DNA of 64,000 nucleotides from Microcosmobacter mediterraneus (GTDB lineage Bacteria > Bacteroidota > Bacteroidia > Flavobacteriales > Flavobacteriaceae): contig NZ_JAVRIA010000004.1 of the NCBI RefSeq assembly GCF_031846265.1, forward strand, positions 124,001 to 188,000, read 5' to 3'. Under the pieces are notes generated by a model that had not been told where the DNA came from, searched no databases, and saw only the letters and a program-made list of their open reading frames with translations. Positions 26,956 to 35,948 of the stretch are shown here, piece by piece (within the stretch, counting starts at the first letter, position 1; the number at the start of each line of letters is the position of its first letter). The translations under genes were made by a program, and so were the position numbers.

Positions 26956-27687
26956 TTGAAATATCAACTTCAATATAAACCCTATAACGAGAATTCTATT
27001 CTAATTCAATGGCCTTCTTTAATTGATGAGAATATACTATCAGATATACTAAATTTTAATCAAATACTTCGAGATAATTTATTTAAAAAAATACTTTACA
27101 TTAATAATGCATACAATTCATTATTAATTGTTTATAAAGAATGTGAATTTAATTTTAAAGAAGAAATTAAAAGCATGGAGTCATTATATTCTTCATCTTT
27201 AAATTTAAGTAATTTTCAATATAAATTATGGGAAATTCCTGTGTGCTATGATGTTTCATTTGGAGTTGATTTAGAACTACTTTCTAGAGAAAAACAAATG
27301 TCTATTAATGATATGGTTTCAAAGCATACGTCTAGTTTATATACTGTTTATTTTATAGGTTTTCTTCCTGGATTTATGTATTTGGGAGGACTTAATAGCG
27401 ATCTTTATTTTCCTAGAAAAGCATCACCAAGACAATATATAGCTAAAGGTTCTGTTGCTATAGGTGGAATGCAAACTGGAGTTTACCCAACTTCAAGTCC
27501 AGGTGGATGGAATATTATTGGTAATACACCTATTCTTTTTTTTGATGTAACAAAGGACAGTCCTTGTTTTGTATCTGCTGGAGATAAAATAAAATTTGTA
27601 GCTATAGATCATAATGAACACGAGCTTATTACTAAGCAAATAGCATCTGGTAGTTATAAAATTAAAAACCATTTATATAATGGTTAA
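26956..27687 (+). CDS. pxpB: 5-oxoprolinase subunit B (KipI-like)
   Basis: The start is a TTG (MKYQLQYKPYNENS). The 243-residue protein shows the subunit's conserved regions: IPVCYDVSFGVDLELLSREK near residue 95, VYFIGFLPGFMYLGGL near 130, PRQYIAKGSVAIGGMQTGVY near 155, and SSPGGWNIIGNTP. It belongs to the cyclophilin-like carboxyltransferase half that pairs with PxpC. The B. subtilis orthologue KipI also inhibits the sporulation kinase KinA, but the operon context here points to oxoprolinase. Its stop overlaps pxpC by eight bases. Confidence 0.9.
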   Translation: MKYQLQYKPYNENSILIQWPSLIDENILSDILNFNQILRDNLFKKILYINNAYNSLLIVYKECEFNFKEEIKSMESLYSSSLNLSNFQYKLWEIPVCYDVSFGVDLELLSREKQMSINDMVSKHTSSLYTVYFIGFLPGFMYLGGLNSDLYFPRKASPRQYIAKGSVAIGGMQTGVYPTSSPGGWNIIGNTPILFFDVTKDSPCFVSAGDKIKFVAIDHNEHELITKQIASGSYKIKNHLYNG

Positions 27688-28531
27688 AGTTTTACAGTCT
27701 GGATTATATTCAACAATTCAAGATCTTGGAAGATTTGGATTTCAACACCTTGGAGTTCCTTGTTCAGGTGTTATGGACCAACACTCAGCACGTATGGCAA
27801 ATTTATTATTAGCTAATGATGCAAATTGTGCAGTTTTAGAATTAACAGGTAATGGTCCAAAATTAGAATTTACGTCAAATACCAACATTGTGATTACTGG
27901 AGCAAATATGTTGCCAATGATCAATGATAATTCAGTTTTAAATGATTCTGTTATAAATATTAAGGGTAATGATATATTATCTTTTGGTAAACGAGTTTAT
28001 GGTCTGAGAAGTTATATTGCAGTTAAAGGTGGATTTAAAACTAAAGCGGTTTTAGGTAGTAGGAGTATGTATTCTAAAATCACGAAAGAATCAACAATTA
28101 AGCGAGGAGATTATTTACCAATTGCTGACTGTGATGTGTTATTAGAACCTAACTTAGCAAAGCTCAAAGTTCCTAATATAGATTATGAGAGTAAAGTCAT
28201 AAATGTTTTTAAAGGTCCTGAGTTCGATTTGCTTAATATTTCTACAATTAAAAAATTGCTAGAAAAGGAGTTTAAAATATCAAACTCAAGTAATAGAATG
28301 GCTTACAGCCTAAATGAAAGCATTGAGAATTCACTAAATTCAATATTAACCTCAGTTGTAATACCAGGAACTGTGCAATTAACACCTTCAGGTCAGTTAA
28401 TTATTCTAATGAGAGATTGCCAAGTAACAGGTGGTTATCCTAGAGTTTTACAACTTTCTGAAGAAAGTATAAATAAACTTTCACAAAGAAGTGCAGGGAA
28501 TAGCATAAAATTTAGACTAAAAGCGCAATGA
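27680..28531 (+). CDS. pxpC: 5-oxoprolinase subunit C (KipA-like)
   Basis: The 283-residue protein starts MVKVLQSGLYSTIQDLGRFG, with DLGRFGFQHLGVPCSGVMD next, the diagnostic opening of the PxpC/KipA family. Later motifs are ELTGNGPKLEF, VITGANM, and the C-terminal MRDCQVTGGYPRVLQL. With PxpA and PxpB it makes the oxoprolinase complex. Family members with a biotin-carboxyltransferase annotation share this fold; no biotin-binding protein is encoded nearby. It is the last gene of the DUF2891-transporter-pxpABC operon. Confidence 0.92.
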   Translation: MVKVLQSGLYSTIQDLGRFGFQHLGVPCSGVMDQHSARMANLLLANDANCAVLELTGNGPKLEFTSNTNIVITGANMLPMINDNSVLNDSVINIKGNDILSFGKRVYGLRSYIAVKGGFKTKAVLGSRSMYSKITKESTIKRGDYLPIADCDVLLEPNLAKLKVPNIDYESKVINVFKGPEFDLLNISTIKKLLEKEFKISNSSNRMAYSLNESIENSLNSILTSVVIPGTVQLTPSGQLIILMRDCQVTGGYPRVLQLSEESINKLSQRSAGNSIKFRLKAQ

Positions 28532-28633
28532 TGTAAGAAAAATATGGTCTTTTTGTTAAATTCTTTTTTTTCTAAGTTTTATATTCAATACTTTAGAGGT
28601 AAACATTAATTAATTCAACTAACTTAAATTCTT

Positions 28634-29146
28634 ATGAAAAATTTCGGAACATTATTACTAGGCTTAGTAATAGGAGCACTCGCTATGTATTTTTATTGCT
28701 GTAAAACAGATAATACTGAAAGTTTAGAATCCTTAGTTAAACCAAAAGGTCTTATCACACCAAAAGAAGCTAAAACTTTAGATCAAGCTTTTAATACTCG
28801 ACATCAATTAATAAGTGACTCTATTGTTAAAAAGACAAATGGAGACAATAGATCGTCTTGGTATGCTTTAGAAGACATTAATAACTATATTAAGTATGCA
28901 GACAGTCAAGCGACTAGCCTAGGTTACACCTTAGATGGTTTAAGGATTTATGCTGGAGCTCATGCTAGTACTCCTAAAGAGGTTGGTCTTACAACTATGT
29001 TTTTTATACCAACAGGTTATAGAACAACAGCCGAAGGTAATTTGTTGCCTTTTAGCACAAGGCAAGGTGTAGGGGATATCCCTGGAGGTGATGGTTTAAA
29101 TAAAGGAAGTGGAGGAGTACCACCTGGAGCTAATTACCCACAATAA
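28634..29146 (+). CDS. Hypothetical protein with N-terminal membrane anchor
   Basis: The 170-residue protein has an uncleaved membrane segment (LLLGLVIGALAMYFYCC, about residues 7-23) and a soluble domain that probably lies in the periplasm. Its sequence contains SWYALEDINNYIKYADSQA near residue 75 and LGYTLDGLRIYAG near 95, followed by a Gly/Pro-rich tail. I do not recognise a named family. It begins an apparent operon: the next gene starts three bases after the stop, and the histidine kinase follows by overlap. Confidence 0.65.
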   Translation: MKNFGTLLLGLVIGALAMYFYCCKTDNTESLESLVKPKGLITPKEAKTLDQAFNTRHQLISDSIVKKTNGDNRSSWYALEDINNYIKYADSQATSLGYTLDGLRIYAGAHASTPKEVGLTTMFFIPTGYRTTAEGNLLPFSTRQGVGDIPGGDGLNKGSGGVPPGANYPQ

Positions 29147-29148
29147 AA

Positions 29149-29853
29149 TTGGAAGAATTTCTAAGAGCTAATTATGGTTTACTAACTCATGGTGTTGAAT
29201 TAACATCTGCTATTGTTGGACTTTCTATGTATAAAAAGTTCAGAGGTAGTTATGTAAAATACTTTATTTGGTTTTTATGTGCAGTAGCTTTAATTGAACT
29301 TATTGGAAGTTATCCTAAATATTTTATAAAATGGGATTTATATCATATAATTGAAAACACACTAATTGAAGAGAATTATTGGTGGTTTGAGTTATTATGG
29401 TCTTTAGGTGCCACAATATTTTTATCTTGGTATTTACAGCAAGTTAATTCAATAGCTTACTACAAGAACGTTATTAAATATATTCGTTATGTATTCATAG
29501 TTGTAACTATAATATATTTGTTTAAAGATTGGACTGCCATTTTTTATCCAGATTCAAGTTTTATTGGAGTAACTGGTTCAATAGTTGTAGTATTTTCAGC
29601 ATTTTTATTGTTTTTAGACTTCTTGTTGAGTGATAAAATACTGATTTTTTTTAAAGACATTAATTTTTATATATCATCAATTTTATTTATTTGGTATTTA
29701 TCCACGACTTCTTTAGTGTTTTATGAAATCTATTTTGATAAAGCCGATTGGAATTTTGTATTCTTAAAGTGGCAAATTTATTTAATTGCAAATATGTTTA
29801 TGTATCTCTCTTTCTCAATAGCTTTACTATGTTGCAAACCACAGAACAAATAG
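29149..29853 (+). CDS. Hypothetical seven-segment membrane protein
   Basis: The start is TTG at 29149 (MEEFLRANYGLLTHG), two bases after the previous stop. The 234-residue protein is almost all membrane: seven hydrophobic stretches at roughly residues 14-33, 40-58, 70-92, 105-122, 130-155, 160-185 and 193-228, joined by short loops with many aromatic residues. It overlaps the sensor kinase gene by 25 bases. Its position and topology suggest a sensory membrane partner for the kinase, but that is inference. Confidence 0.68.
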   Translation: MEEFLRANYGLLTHGVELTSAIVGLSMYKKFRGSYVKYFIWFLCAVALIELIGSYPKYFIKWDLYHIIENTLIEENYWWFELLWSLGATIFLSWYLQQVNSIAYYKNVIKYIRYVFIVVTIIYLFKDWTAIFYPDSSFIGVTGSIVVVFSAFLLFLDFLLSDKILIFFKDINFYISSILFIWYLSTTSLVFYEIYFDKADWNFVFLKWQIYLIANMFMYLSFSIALLCCKPQNK

Positions 29854-30635
29854 TTTCAAGCGAGGCAGAACGTTATATGCTTGTGTATATGATTTCTGCA
29901 ATGATGATAATCACTGTTATGGTTATAGCCTTTTTTGTTGTTTTTCAAAAAAGAAAAAACAAGATTCTTTTGAGTAAGTTTGAGCAACAACGTGCCTTTG
30001 AAGAAGAGCTCACTAAAACACAATTAGAAATTCAGGAGCAAACACTTAAAAATGTTGGACGAGAATTACATGATAATGTTGGGCAAATGTTAGCCTATTC
30101 TAATATGCAATTAAATGCTTTAGGCGCAACTGTTAATGAAGAAATTAAACCAAATATTGAGAGTATTCAATCTGTTATAAAAGAAAGTATTGAAGAAGTA
30201 AGAGGGCTTTCAAAAACTTTAAATAGTGATGTTTCATTAAAGTTAGGGCTCGTAGATTCTCTAAAAAACGAAGTGAATAGAATTAACAGGTTAAATTCAA
30301 TCAAGGCTAAGTTTACGTCATCTGGAAATCAACAATCTATTAATAATCAGAACGATGAAATTTTTATTTACAGAATACTTCAAGAGTTTTTTTCTAATAC
30401 TATAAAATATAGTGAAGCCGAAACCATTTCAATTAGTCTTAATTATAATAAAGATAGTTTGAATATTGAAGTTTTGGATAATGGAAAAGGTTTCAATTTT
30501 GAGTCTATAGAAATAGGATCAGGACTGATTAATATGAAAAGTAGAGCAGAACTTATAGGAGCTGAGATAGACATAAGATCAAAATTAAATGAAGGTACTT
30601 CTTTAAGTTTAAATTACCCTTTCAAATCAATCTAA
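29829..30635 (+). CDS. NarX-type (HisKA_3) sensor histidine kinase
   Basis: The 268-residue protein starts at ATG 29829 within the end of the previous gene. It has one membrane segment (about residues 17-40), a coiled-coil linker, then the dimerisation motif NVGRELHDNVGQMLAY, whose His near residue 79 is the phosphorylation site. The ATPase domain has EFFSNTIKYSEA (N box) near residue 185 and DNGKGFNFE (G1) near 220. Kinases of this group normally pair with a NarL-type response regulator, but none is encoded next to it. It ends with a nine-base convergent overlap with the RluA-type gene. Confidence 0.88.
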   Translation: MLQTTEQIVSSEAERYMLVYMISAMMIITVMVIAFFVVFQKRKNKILLSKFEQQRAFEEELTKTQLEIQEQTLKNVGRELHDNVGQMLAYSNMQLNALGATVNEEIKPNIESIQSVIKESIEEVRGLSKTLNSDVSLKLGLVDSLKNEVNRINRLNSIKAKFTSSGNQQSINNQNDEIFIYRILQEFFSNTIKYSEAETISISLNYNKDSLNIEVLDNGKGFNFESIEIGSGLINMKSRAELIGAEIDIRSKLNEGTSLSLNYPFKSI

Positions 30636-31334
30636 ACACGCTTTCCATGTAGGATCATTTGGTAATGGAGCTACTATAGAAATAGGCTCTTTTTTTACAG
30701 GATGAGTAAACTCAAGTTTTCTGGCATGTAAATGAATGCTTGCATCTTTATTACTGCGATCAAAACCATATTTTAGGTCACCTTTTATTGGTGAACCAAT
30801 GTGTGATAATTGTGTTCTTATTTGGTGATGGCGTCCAGTTTCTAGGTTAATTTCTAGCAAATGGTAATTATCTAACGACTTAATTAGCTCATAATTTAGA
30901 ATTGCTTTTTTACTCCCTTCAATTTCTTTAGAGTAAACAGAAGATTTATTGTTTTTAGGATTTTTCTTTAGCCAATTAATTAATTGATCTTTAGTTTTTG
31001 AAGGTTTGTTTTTAACTATAGCCCAATAGGTTTTAGTAGTTTTTTGTTCTGCAAAGAGTTTATTTAATCTTGGTAAAGCTTTACTAGTTTTGGCAAATAA
31101 AACAATACCAGAGGTTGGTCTGTCTAAACGATGAACAACACCCAAATAAACATTTCTAGGTTTATTATATTTATCCTTAATATAAGATTTAACAACTTCA
31201 CTTAAAGGTTTATCTCCAGTTCTATCACCTTGAACTATATCTCCAGCACGTTTGTTTATTACGATGATATGATTGTCTTCGTATACGACTTGAAGGTTCT
31301 TTTTATTGGATACGATTTTAGTATTCTGAGACAC
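30627..31334 (-). CDS. RluA-family RNA pseudouridine synthase
   Basis: The 235-residue enzyme isomerises uridine to pseudouridine in rRNA or tRNA. It shows VVHRLDRPTSGIVLFAKTSK near residue 70, with the catalytic Asp in HRLDRPTSG, and LETGRHHQIRTQLSHIGSPIKGDLKYG near 165. It has no S4 domain. The start is a GTG whose first base is the last base of the panB stop codon (TAGTG), so translation is tightly coupled to panB. The target RNA position cannot be told from sequence. Confidence 0.9.
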   Translation of the reverse strand: MSQNTKIVSNKKNLQVVYEDNHIIVINKRAGDIVQGDRTGDKPLSEVVKSYIKDKYNKPRNVYLGVVHRLDRPTSGIVLFAKTSKALPRLNKLFAEQKTTKTYWAIVKNKPSKTKDQLINWLKKNPKNNKSSVYSKEIEGSKKAILNYELIKSLDNYHLLEINLETGRHHQIRTQLSHIGSPIKGDLKYGFDRSNKDASIHLHARKLEFTHPVKKEPISIVAPLPNDPTWKACLD

Positions 31335-32152
31335 TAATATTGCTCTTTGTCATTAGGAAAATCAACTGCTTTTACGTCAGCAACATATTTTGAGATTGCA
31401 GCAGTCATCTCTTCATAGAGATTCATATAACGACGAAGAAATCTTGGATTAAATTCATGAGTCATACCAATCATATCATGTAAAACTAAAACCTGACCAT
31501 CAACACTATTTCCAGCTCCAATTCCAATGATAGGAATACTTACGCTTTGCGCTACTTGTTTAGCAAGCTTTGCAGGAATCTTTTCTAATACGATTCCAAA
31601 ACATCCAATGCGTTCTAACATTTTAGCATCTTCTATAAGTTGTAAAGCTTCTTGTTCTTCTTTTGCTCTAACCGTATAAGTTCCAAACTTATATATAGAT
31701 TGTGGTGTTAATCCTAAATGACCCATAACAGGTATTCCTGCATTTAAAATACGCTTAATAGATTCTTTGATTTCTTTACCACCTTCTAATTTAACAGCAT
31801 GACCACCACTTTCTTTCATAATTCTAATGGCAGAGCGTAAGGCTTCTTTTGGATCGCTTTGATATGATCCGAATGGCAAATCAACAACTACTAAAGCTCG
31901 TTCTACAGCTCTAATTACAGAAGAAGCATGGTAAATCATTTGATCTAAAGTAATAGGTAATGTAGTTTCATGACCAGCCATGACGTTACTTGCAGAATCA
32001 CCAACTAAAATAACATCAATTCCAGAACCATCAACGATTTTAGCCATAGTGTAATCGTAAGCAGTAAGCATAGATATTTTTTCACCATTGCTTTTCATTT
32101 CAACTAATGATTTGGTAGTAATTCGCTTATATTCTTTTTTTGCTACTGACAT
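31334..32152 (-). CDS. panB: 3-methyl-2-oxobutanoate hydroxymethyltransferase
   Basis: The enzyme makes ketopantoate from 2-oxoisovalerate and methylene-tetrahydrofolate, the first step of pantothenate and coenzyme A synthesis. The 272-residue protein has MLTAYDYTMAKIVD near residue 28, then VILVGDSASNVMAGHETTLP near 47, VKLEGGKEIKESI near 120, MGHLGLTPQS near 142, and IGIGAGNSVDGQVLVLHDM near 215. It sits in a minus-strand operon with ald and a small membrane protein upstream and an RluA-type gene downstream. Confidence 0.96.
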   Translation of the reverse strand: MSVAKKEYKRITTKSLVEMKSNGEKISMLTAYDYTMAKIVDGSGIDVILVGDSASNVMAGHETTLPITLDQMIYHASSVIRAVERALVVVDLPFGSYQSDPKEALRSAIRIMKESGGHAVKLEGGKEIKESIKRILNAGIPVMGHLGLTPQSIYKFGTYTVRAKEEQEALQLIEDAKMLERIGCFGIVLEKIPAKLAKQVAQSVSIPIIGIGAGNSVDGQVLVLHDMIGMTHEFNPRFLRRYMNLYEEMTAAISKYVADVKAVDFPNDKEQY

Positions 32153-32177
32153 TGTAATACGTTTTAAGTTGTATTTG

Positions 32178-32546
32178 TTATAATTTAATAGTTAATATGG
32201 TTACCAAAGAATCACACTTTTTTAGTGTTATTTTAACAGGTTGTTCTTTGTAGGTATTATCAATGACGTAAGATTTACAGGGTTCAGTTCTGGTTTCACT
32301 TTCTGAGAAATCTACATTTCCATATCGAATAATATTTTTAACAATTGTGCTATCTAATTCCTTAATGGACATAACTTTTTTAGCATCTTGAGAATATTCT
32401 TTTTTCAATCCTGCTAAGTGTTTTACAGTTCTGGCATTAGGTCCATAATCACAAGATGCTTTTTTTCCACCTAAAAAAAACATTAGTATTACGATTCCTA
32501 TAGAAACTCCACCCAAGTAGTAGCCAAGTTTTTGTATAAATTTCAT
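32178..32546 (-). CDS. Hypothetical anchored protein between ald and panB
   Basis: The 122-residue protein has an N-terminal membrane segment (YYLGGVSIGIVILMFFLGG, about residues 9-27) and a soluble domain with three cysteines. It starts seven bases after the ald stop and ends 25 bases before panB, so it belongs to the same operon. Similar small proteins accompany alanine dehydrogenase in related genomes as far as I recall, but no function is known to me. Confidence 0.65.
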   Translation of the reverse strand: MKFIQKLGYYLGGVSIGIVILMFFLGGKKASCDYGPNARTVKHLAGLKKEYSQDAKKVMSIKELDSTIVKNIIRYGNVDFSESETRTEPCKSYVIDNTYKEQPVKITLKKCDSLVTILTIKL

Positions 32547-32553
32547 TTAAGGT

Positions 32554-33753
32554 CTAAAAAATTAGAAGATTTACATCACTGTGTTTTAAATCGAACCATT
32601 CACCAACAGATTTGCTTGTTAAGATTCCGTGGTAAAAATACAATCCGTTTTTTAAACCTTTATCAAATCGTAAGGCATTTTCTATACCACCATCTTCTGC
32701 AATTTTTAGTAGGTAAGGTGTGAAGATATTACTTATTGATACAGAGGCAGTTCGAGAATATCGAGCAGGAATATTAGGAACGCAATAATGAATAACACCA
32801 TTGTGCTCAAATGTTGGATTATCATGAGTAGTAACTTCACTAGTTTCAAAACATCCTCCCATATCAATACTAACATCAATAATTACAGCACCACTTTTCA
32901 TATCATCTACCATAGCTTCAGTAACAATAATTGGTGCTCTGTTATTGCCTCTAACTGCTCCAATAGCAACATCACATCGTTTTAGTGCTTTAACTAAATT
33001 TTTTGGCTGCATCGTAGATGTAAAAATGGTTTTTCCTAAGTTAGTTTGAAGGCATCTTAACTTGGTTAAAGAGTTGTCAAAAACTTTAACATTAGCACCT
33101 AAACCAATTGCAGAACGCGCTGCAAACTCTCCAACAGTTCCTGCTCCCATAATAACAACCTCAGTAGGAGGCACACCAGTTATATTACCTAACATTAGGC
33201 CATTACCTCCATTAACATTAGACAAAAGTTCTGAAGCAATTAGTATGGCAGAAGTGCCAGCAATTTCACTTAAAGACCTTACTGCAGGATACGCACCATC
33301 TTCATCTCTAATAAATTCAAAAGCTAAAGCTGTTATTCGTTTTGATGCTAAGGCTTCAAAATAAGATTTATCCTGTGTTTTTAATTGTAACGCAGAGATC
33401 AGAATAGTCTGTGGATTTATAAGTTTAACCTCATCTAACGATGGTGGTTCAACTTTCAATATAATTGGACAAGAAAATACTTTTGCAGTATCCTTTGTAA
33501 CTTCTGCACCAGCTTCACTATAATTTTTATCTTTAAAGTTAGCACCTTTTCCTGCGCCAGACTCTATCATAACACGATGACCATTGGCAACTAAAGCCGA
33601 AACTGCATCTGGTGTTAAACAAACTCGTTTTTCTTGAAAATGAGTTTCTTTAGGAATACCTATAAATAACTCTCCTTTTTTCTTTAAAATTTCAAGGGTT
33701 TCTTCTTGTGGTAGAAGTTGCTCTTTGGTGAATGGTGATAAGGATTTGCCCAT
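32554..33753 (-). CDS. ald: Alanine dehydrogenase family protein
   Basis: The 399-residue product belongs to the alanine dehydrogenase/pyridine nucleotide transhydrogenase family. The family start GIPKETHFQEKRVCLTPDAV lies at about residue 33, after an extension of some 30 residues that B. subtilis Ald lacks. The Rossmann motif VVIMGAGTVGEFAARSAIGLG is near 190, and C-terminal catalytic residues lie around VSIDMGGCFETS near 300 and HYCVPNIPARYSRTAS near 330. It interconverts alanine and pyruvate with NAD+. It heads the minus-strand operon with panB. Confidence 0.88.
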   Translation of the reverse strand: MGKSLSPFTKEQLLPQEETLEILKKKGELFIGIPKETHFQEKRVCLTPDAVSALVANGHRVMIESGAGKGANFKDKNYSEAGAEVTKDTAKVFSCPIILKVEPPSLDEVKLINPQTILISALQLKTQDKSYFEALASKRITALAFEFIRDEDGAYPAVRSLSEIAGTSAILIASELLSNVNGGNGLMLGNITGVPPTEVVIMGAGTVGEFAARSAIGLGANVKVFDNSLTKLRCLQTNLGKTIFTSTMQPKNLVKALKRCDVAIGAVRGNNRAPIIVTEAMVDDMKSGAVIIDVSIDMGGCFETSEVTTHDNPTFEHNGVIHYCVPNIPARYSRTASVSISNIFTPYLLKIAEDGGIENALRFDKGLKNGLYFYHGILTSKSVGEWFDLKHSDVNLLIF

Positions 33754-33949
33754 TTTAGTTGTAATTGAAAATTCAAATTACAAATAAAATTTCAGTTGTT
33801 AAACACAAAGTATTAGAATAGTGTGTTTAATTAATTAAAAGAGTATTAAAATAATAATGATTTTAATAACAATGGTTAGAATAGTATGTGCACAACAAAG
33901 TACTTGAGTAGCAAACTAGCTCAATGATGAAGTAAAAATATTCTAGTAT

Positions 33950-34168
33950 TTAGTTTTCGTAAAGATGACCTTCTTGGAAGTCTGAACTATCACTATCAAC
34001 CTCAAAAGGGTTAGAGTCTAATAACTTTCTGTTTTCAGCTTTTAATTTGTACATTTTTATCACTGCAGCAGCAATAAAAACAGCAAATACAGAAGCTGTA
34101 ACAATAAGAATTATAGTGAGTTGTTTAGTCGTAACAAGTAGGCTTATGTTAGGTAAAAGCTTTGTCAT
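33950..34168 (-). CDS. Small hypothetical membrane protein, 72 residues
   Basis: A single membrane segment (LTIILIVTASVFAVFIAAAVI, residues 18-38) is followed by a short acidic tail with FEVDSDSSDFQEGHLYEN. No family is recognised. It stands between ald and the AAA+ cluster, pointing away from the cluster. The 196 bases between it and ald are AT-rich and hold no gene, only the probable ald promoter. Confidence 0.5.
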   Translation of the reverse strand: MTKLLPNISLLVTTKQLTIILIVTASVFAVFIAAAVIKMYKLKAENRKLLDSNPFEVDSDSSDFQEGHLYEN

Positions 34169-34517
34169 AATAGATTTGGATTATGAGGCTAATATACAAT
34201 TTAATTTGAATTGGTAACTATGTTACTTAGTTATTGTTACGTATTTTATTAAGGCTATTCTCAACCAATGCGTTGAGATATCAATAAATTCAGTAATTAA
34301 CTGATTGTCAGACTTTGTTAAAAAAAACAAAATTTATCAGATTCACACAAATTTGTAAGAAAGCTACTTCATTTTATTCGATTTTGAAGTAAAAATAGAC
34401 CTTGTAACAAATTCAACAAAAACACTACTAATAATTTGAGAAATCATTTTAAGGAATGGTTTTTTTTACCGAAATTGCTTATCCTAATAATTTGTATAAC
34501 TATTAACTGTATCATAT
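34169..34517. other. Intergenic region upstream of the AAA+ cluster
   Basis: No open frame of useful length occurs in these 349 bases. They are AT-rich and hold short inverted repeats (GTAAC/GTTAC at 34214-34226; ACTTCA/TGAAGT at 34366-34390). The region must contain divergent promoters for the small membrane protein and for the cluster's first gene, but I see no exact TAnnTTTG box near either start. Confidence 0.4.
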
Positions 34518-35864
34518 ATGTCAGATGATTTTGATTTACTAGAAACGAACTCACAAGAAAAACAAGAAAAAGTAGACGTCAATTGGGGAAAAGCCATTGA
34601 TCAAATGAAGTCTAAATTAGCACAGGAGGATGATCCAGAAATGCGTCAGAAAATCCTAAACGCTACGTTAGATGATGTTGTTCATATGGCTGAGAAAGAT
34701 AGAACTACTTTATTAGATGCTATTAAAGACCTAACAGATTATCAAGATGAAGTTGGGATAATGTTTGAAGGGTTTTCTGCATTAAATGCTAGTGAACAAA
34801 AAATTATTGATGATGCCATAAAACGTTTAGAGCGTGCAAAGGTTGAACTTGAAGATGCAAAAAATAAACCAGATACTTGGTGGAATAACCTTTGGGGAAG
34901 AAAGGGTAAAATTAGAAGTGCTGAACAAGAGTTGAAAGATGCTGAAAAGCAAAGAGCTTCAGCAGATAATAAAGCTAAAGCAATGTTTCAGCAACGTATT
35001 GAAACGGCAGATGTGCAAACACTTTTAAATGAATTATCATATAAAAGTCAAGCAGCAATTAAACGTCTTAAAGATCGTGAACTAGAAATTAAAGAGGTCG
35101 AAGATCGTTTACAAGATGCCATTGTAGAAGCCAGTAAAAACCATACAAAAGCTCTAGAAAAGAAAGATGAAGTAGAAGCTAAATTAGAAGAGCAATATGC
35201 GCTTTTAAAACAAGCTAGGCAAGCCCTTGAAGATGTTGCTGATAAGCAATCCACTGAGTATTCAGAAGCATTATCAAAGGTTACAAAATTAGAACAGGCT
35301 GTAGAAGAGTTAGAAGGTTTAAAGAATGCTTATACAACTTTAGCTGCAAGTAAAGATAGTTTTGTTCATAAGCATAATCTTACTATAAAGGTATTAACCT
35401 CACTAAGAAGTAATTTACAAACACATCGTGCTAAATTAAAGAGTGATACAGATGAGCGTCTTAAGTACTATGATGGTTATGTTGTAGCTTTAAAAGCACG
35501 TACAGATCAAGAATTCGCTGCAATACTTGAGCATTTAGGTGTTAAAACAGATGAGCATATCGGAGAAACTTTAGCAGCAATGCATACTGCCAGCGCTAAA
35601 GCACGTCAAGAAATGATGGATAATATTCCAGTGCACGAAAAAGTAATGCAAGGTGTTTACAGTACGTATGCTGAAGCATTACAAGAAATTAGGAATAAGG
35701 ATGTTGAAATTCAGAAGAATTTTGCAGACCGTTATGGTATTGACATGAAAGAGATATTTGAAGAATATTATAAAGCAGATGCTACAGCACCAAGTGGTGA
35801 TGGAGGAGCAGAACCTGAAGGAAATTCTGAACCAGAGGCTTCAGATGATGACTTACTAGGATAA
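34518..35864 (+). CDS. Coiled-coil protein heading the AAA+ cluster
   Basis: The 448-residue protein is almost entirely alpha-helical and highly charged. It has long heptad-rich stretches at about residues 90-280 (for example ELEDAKNKPDTWW then GKIRSAEQELKDAEKQRA) and no signal peptide or membrane segment. The last 35 residues are acidic and disordered, ending ASDDDLLG. The layout is loosely like TelA-type tellurite-resistance proteins, but I cannot confirm that family. The protein is cytoplasmic and likely a scaffold or membrane-associated filament partner for the AAA+ ATPase downstream. A terminator-like hairpin separates it from the rest of the cluster, which may make it the most abundant product. 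Confidence 0.7.
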   Translation: MSDDFDLLETNSQEKQEKVDVNWGKAIDQMKSKLAQEDDPEMRQKILNATLDDVVHMAEKDRTTLLDAIKDLTDYQDEVGIMFEGFSALNASEQKIIDDAIKRLERAKVELEDAKNKPDTWWNNLWGRKGKIRSAEQELKDAEKQRASADNKAKAMFQQRIETADVQTLLNELSYKSQAAIKRLKDRELEIKEVEDRLQDAIVEASKNHTKALEKKDEVEAKLEEQYALLKQARQALEDVADKQSTEYSEALSKVTKLEQAVEELEGLKNAYTTLAASKDSFVHKHNLTIKVLTSLRSNLQTHRAKLKSDTDERLKYYDGYVVALKARTDQEFAAILEHLGVKTDEHIGETLAAMHTASAKARQEMMDNIPVHEKVMQGVYSTYAEALQEIRNKDVEIQKNFADRYGIDMKEIFEEYYKADATAPSGDGGAEPEGNSEPEASDDDLLG

Positions 35865-35887
35865 TATATTTACAATATTGAACATAT

Positions 35888-35916
35888 AACCTGGCGATAA
35901 CCTCGTCAGGTTTTTA
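35888..35916 (+). terminator. Terminator or attenuator after the first cluster gene
   Basis: AACCTGGCGA and TCGTCAGGTT pair (with two G-T pairs) around TAACC, followed by five T. It lies 23 bases after the coiled-coil gene and 33 before the next gene of the same strand, so partial read-through is likely. Confidence 0.6.
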
Positions 35917-35948
35917 ACGCTAATATTTAGACATTATCATATAATTAT

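Noticed and set aside
33062..33364. 100-codon frame on the plus strand inside ald
   Set aside because: The product is an antisense shadow of the Rossmann region; ald is complete and well conserved on the minus strand.
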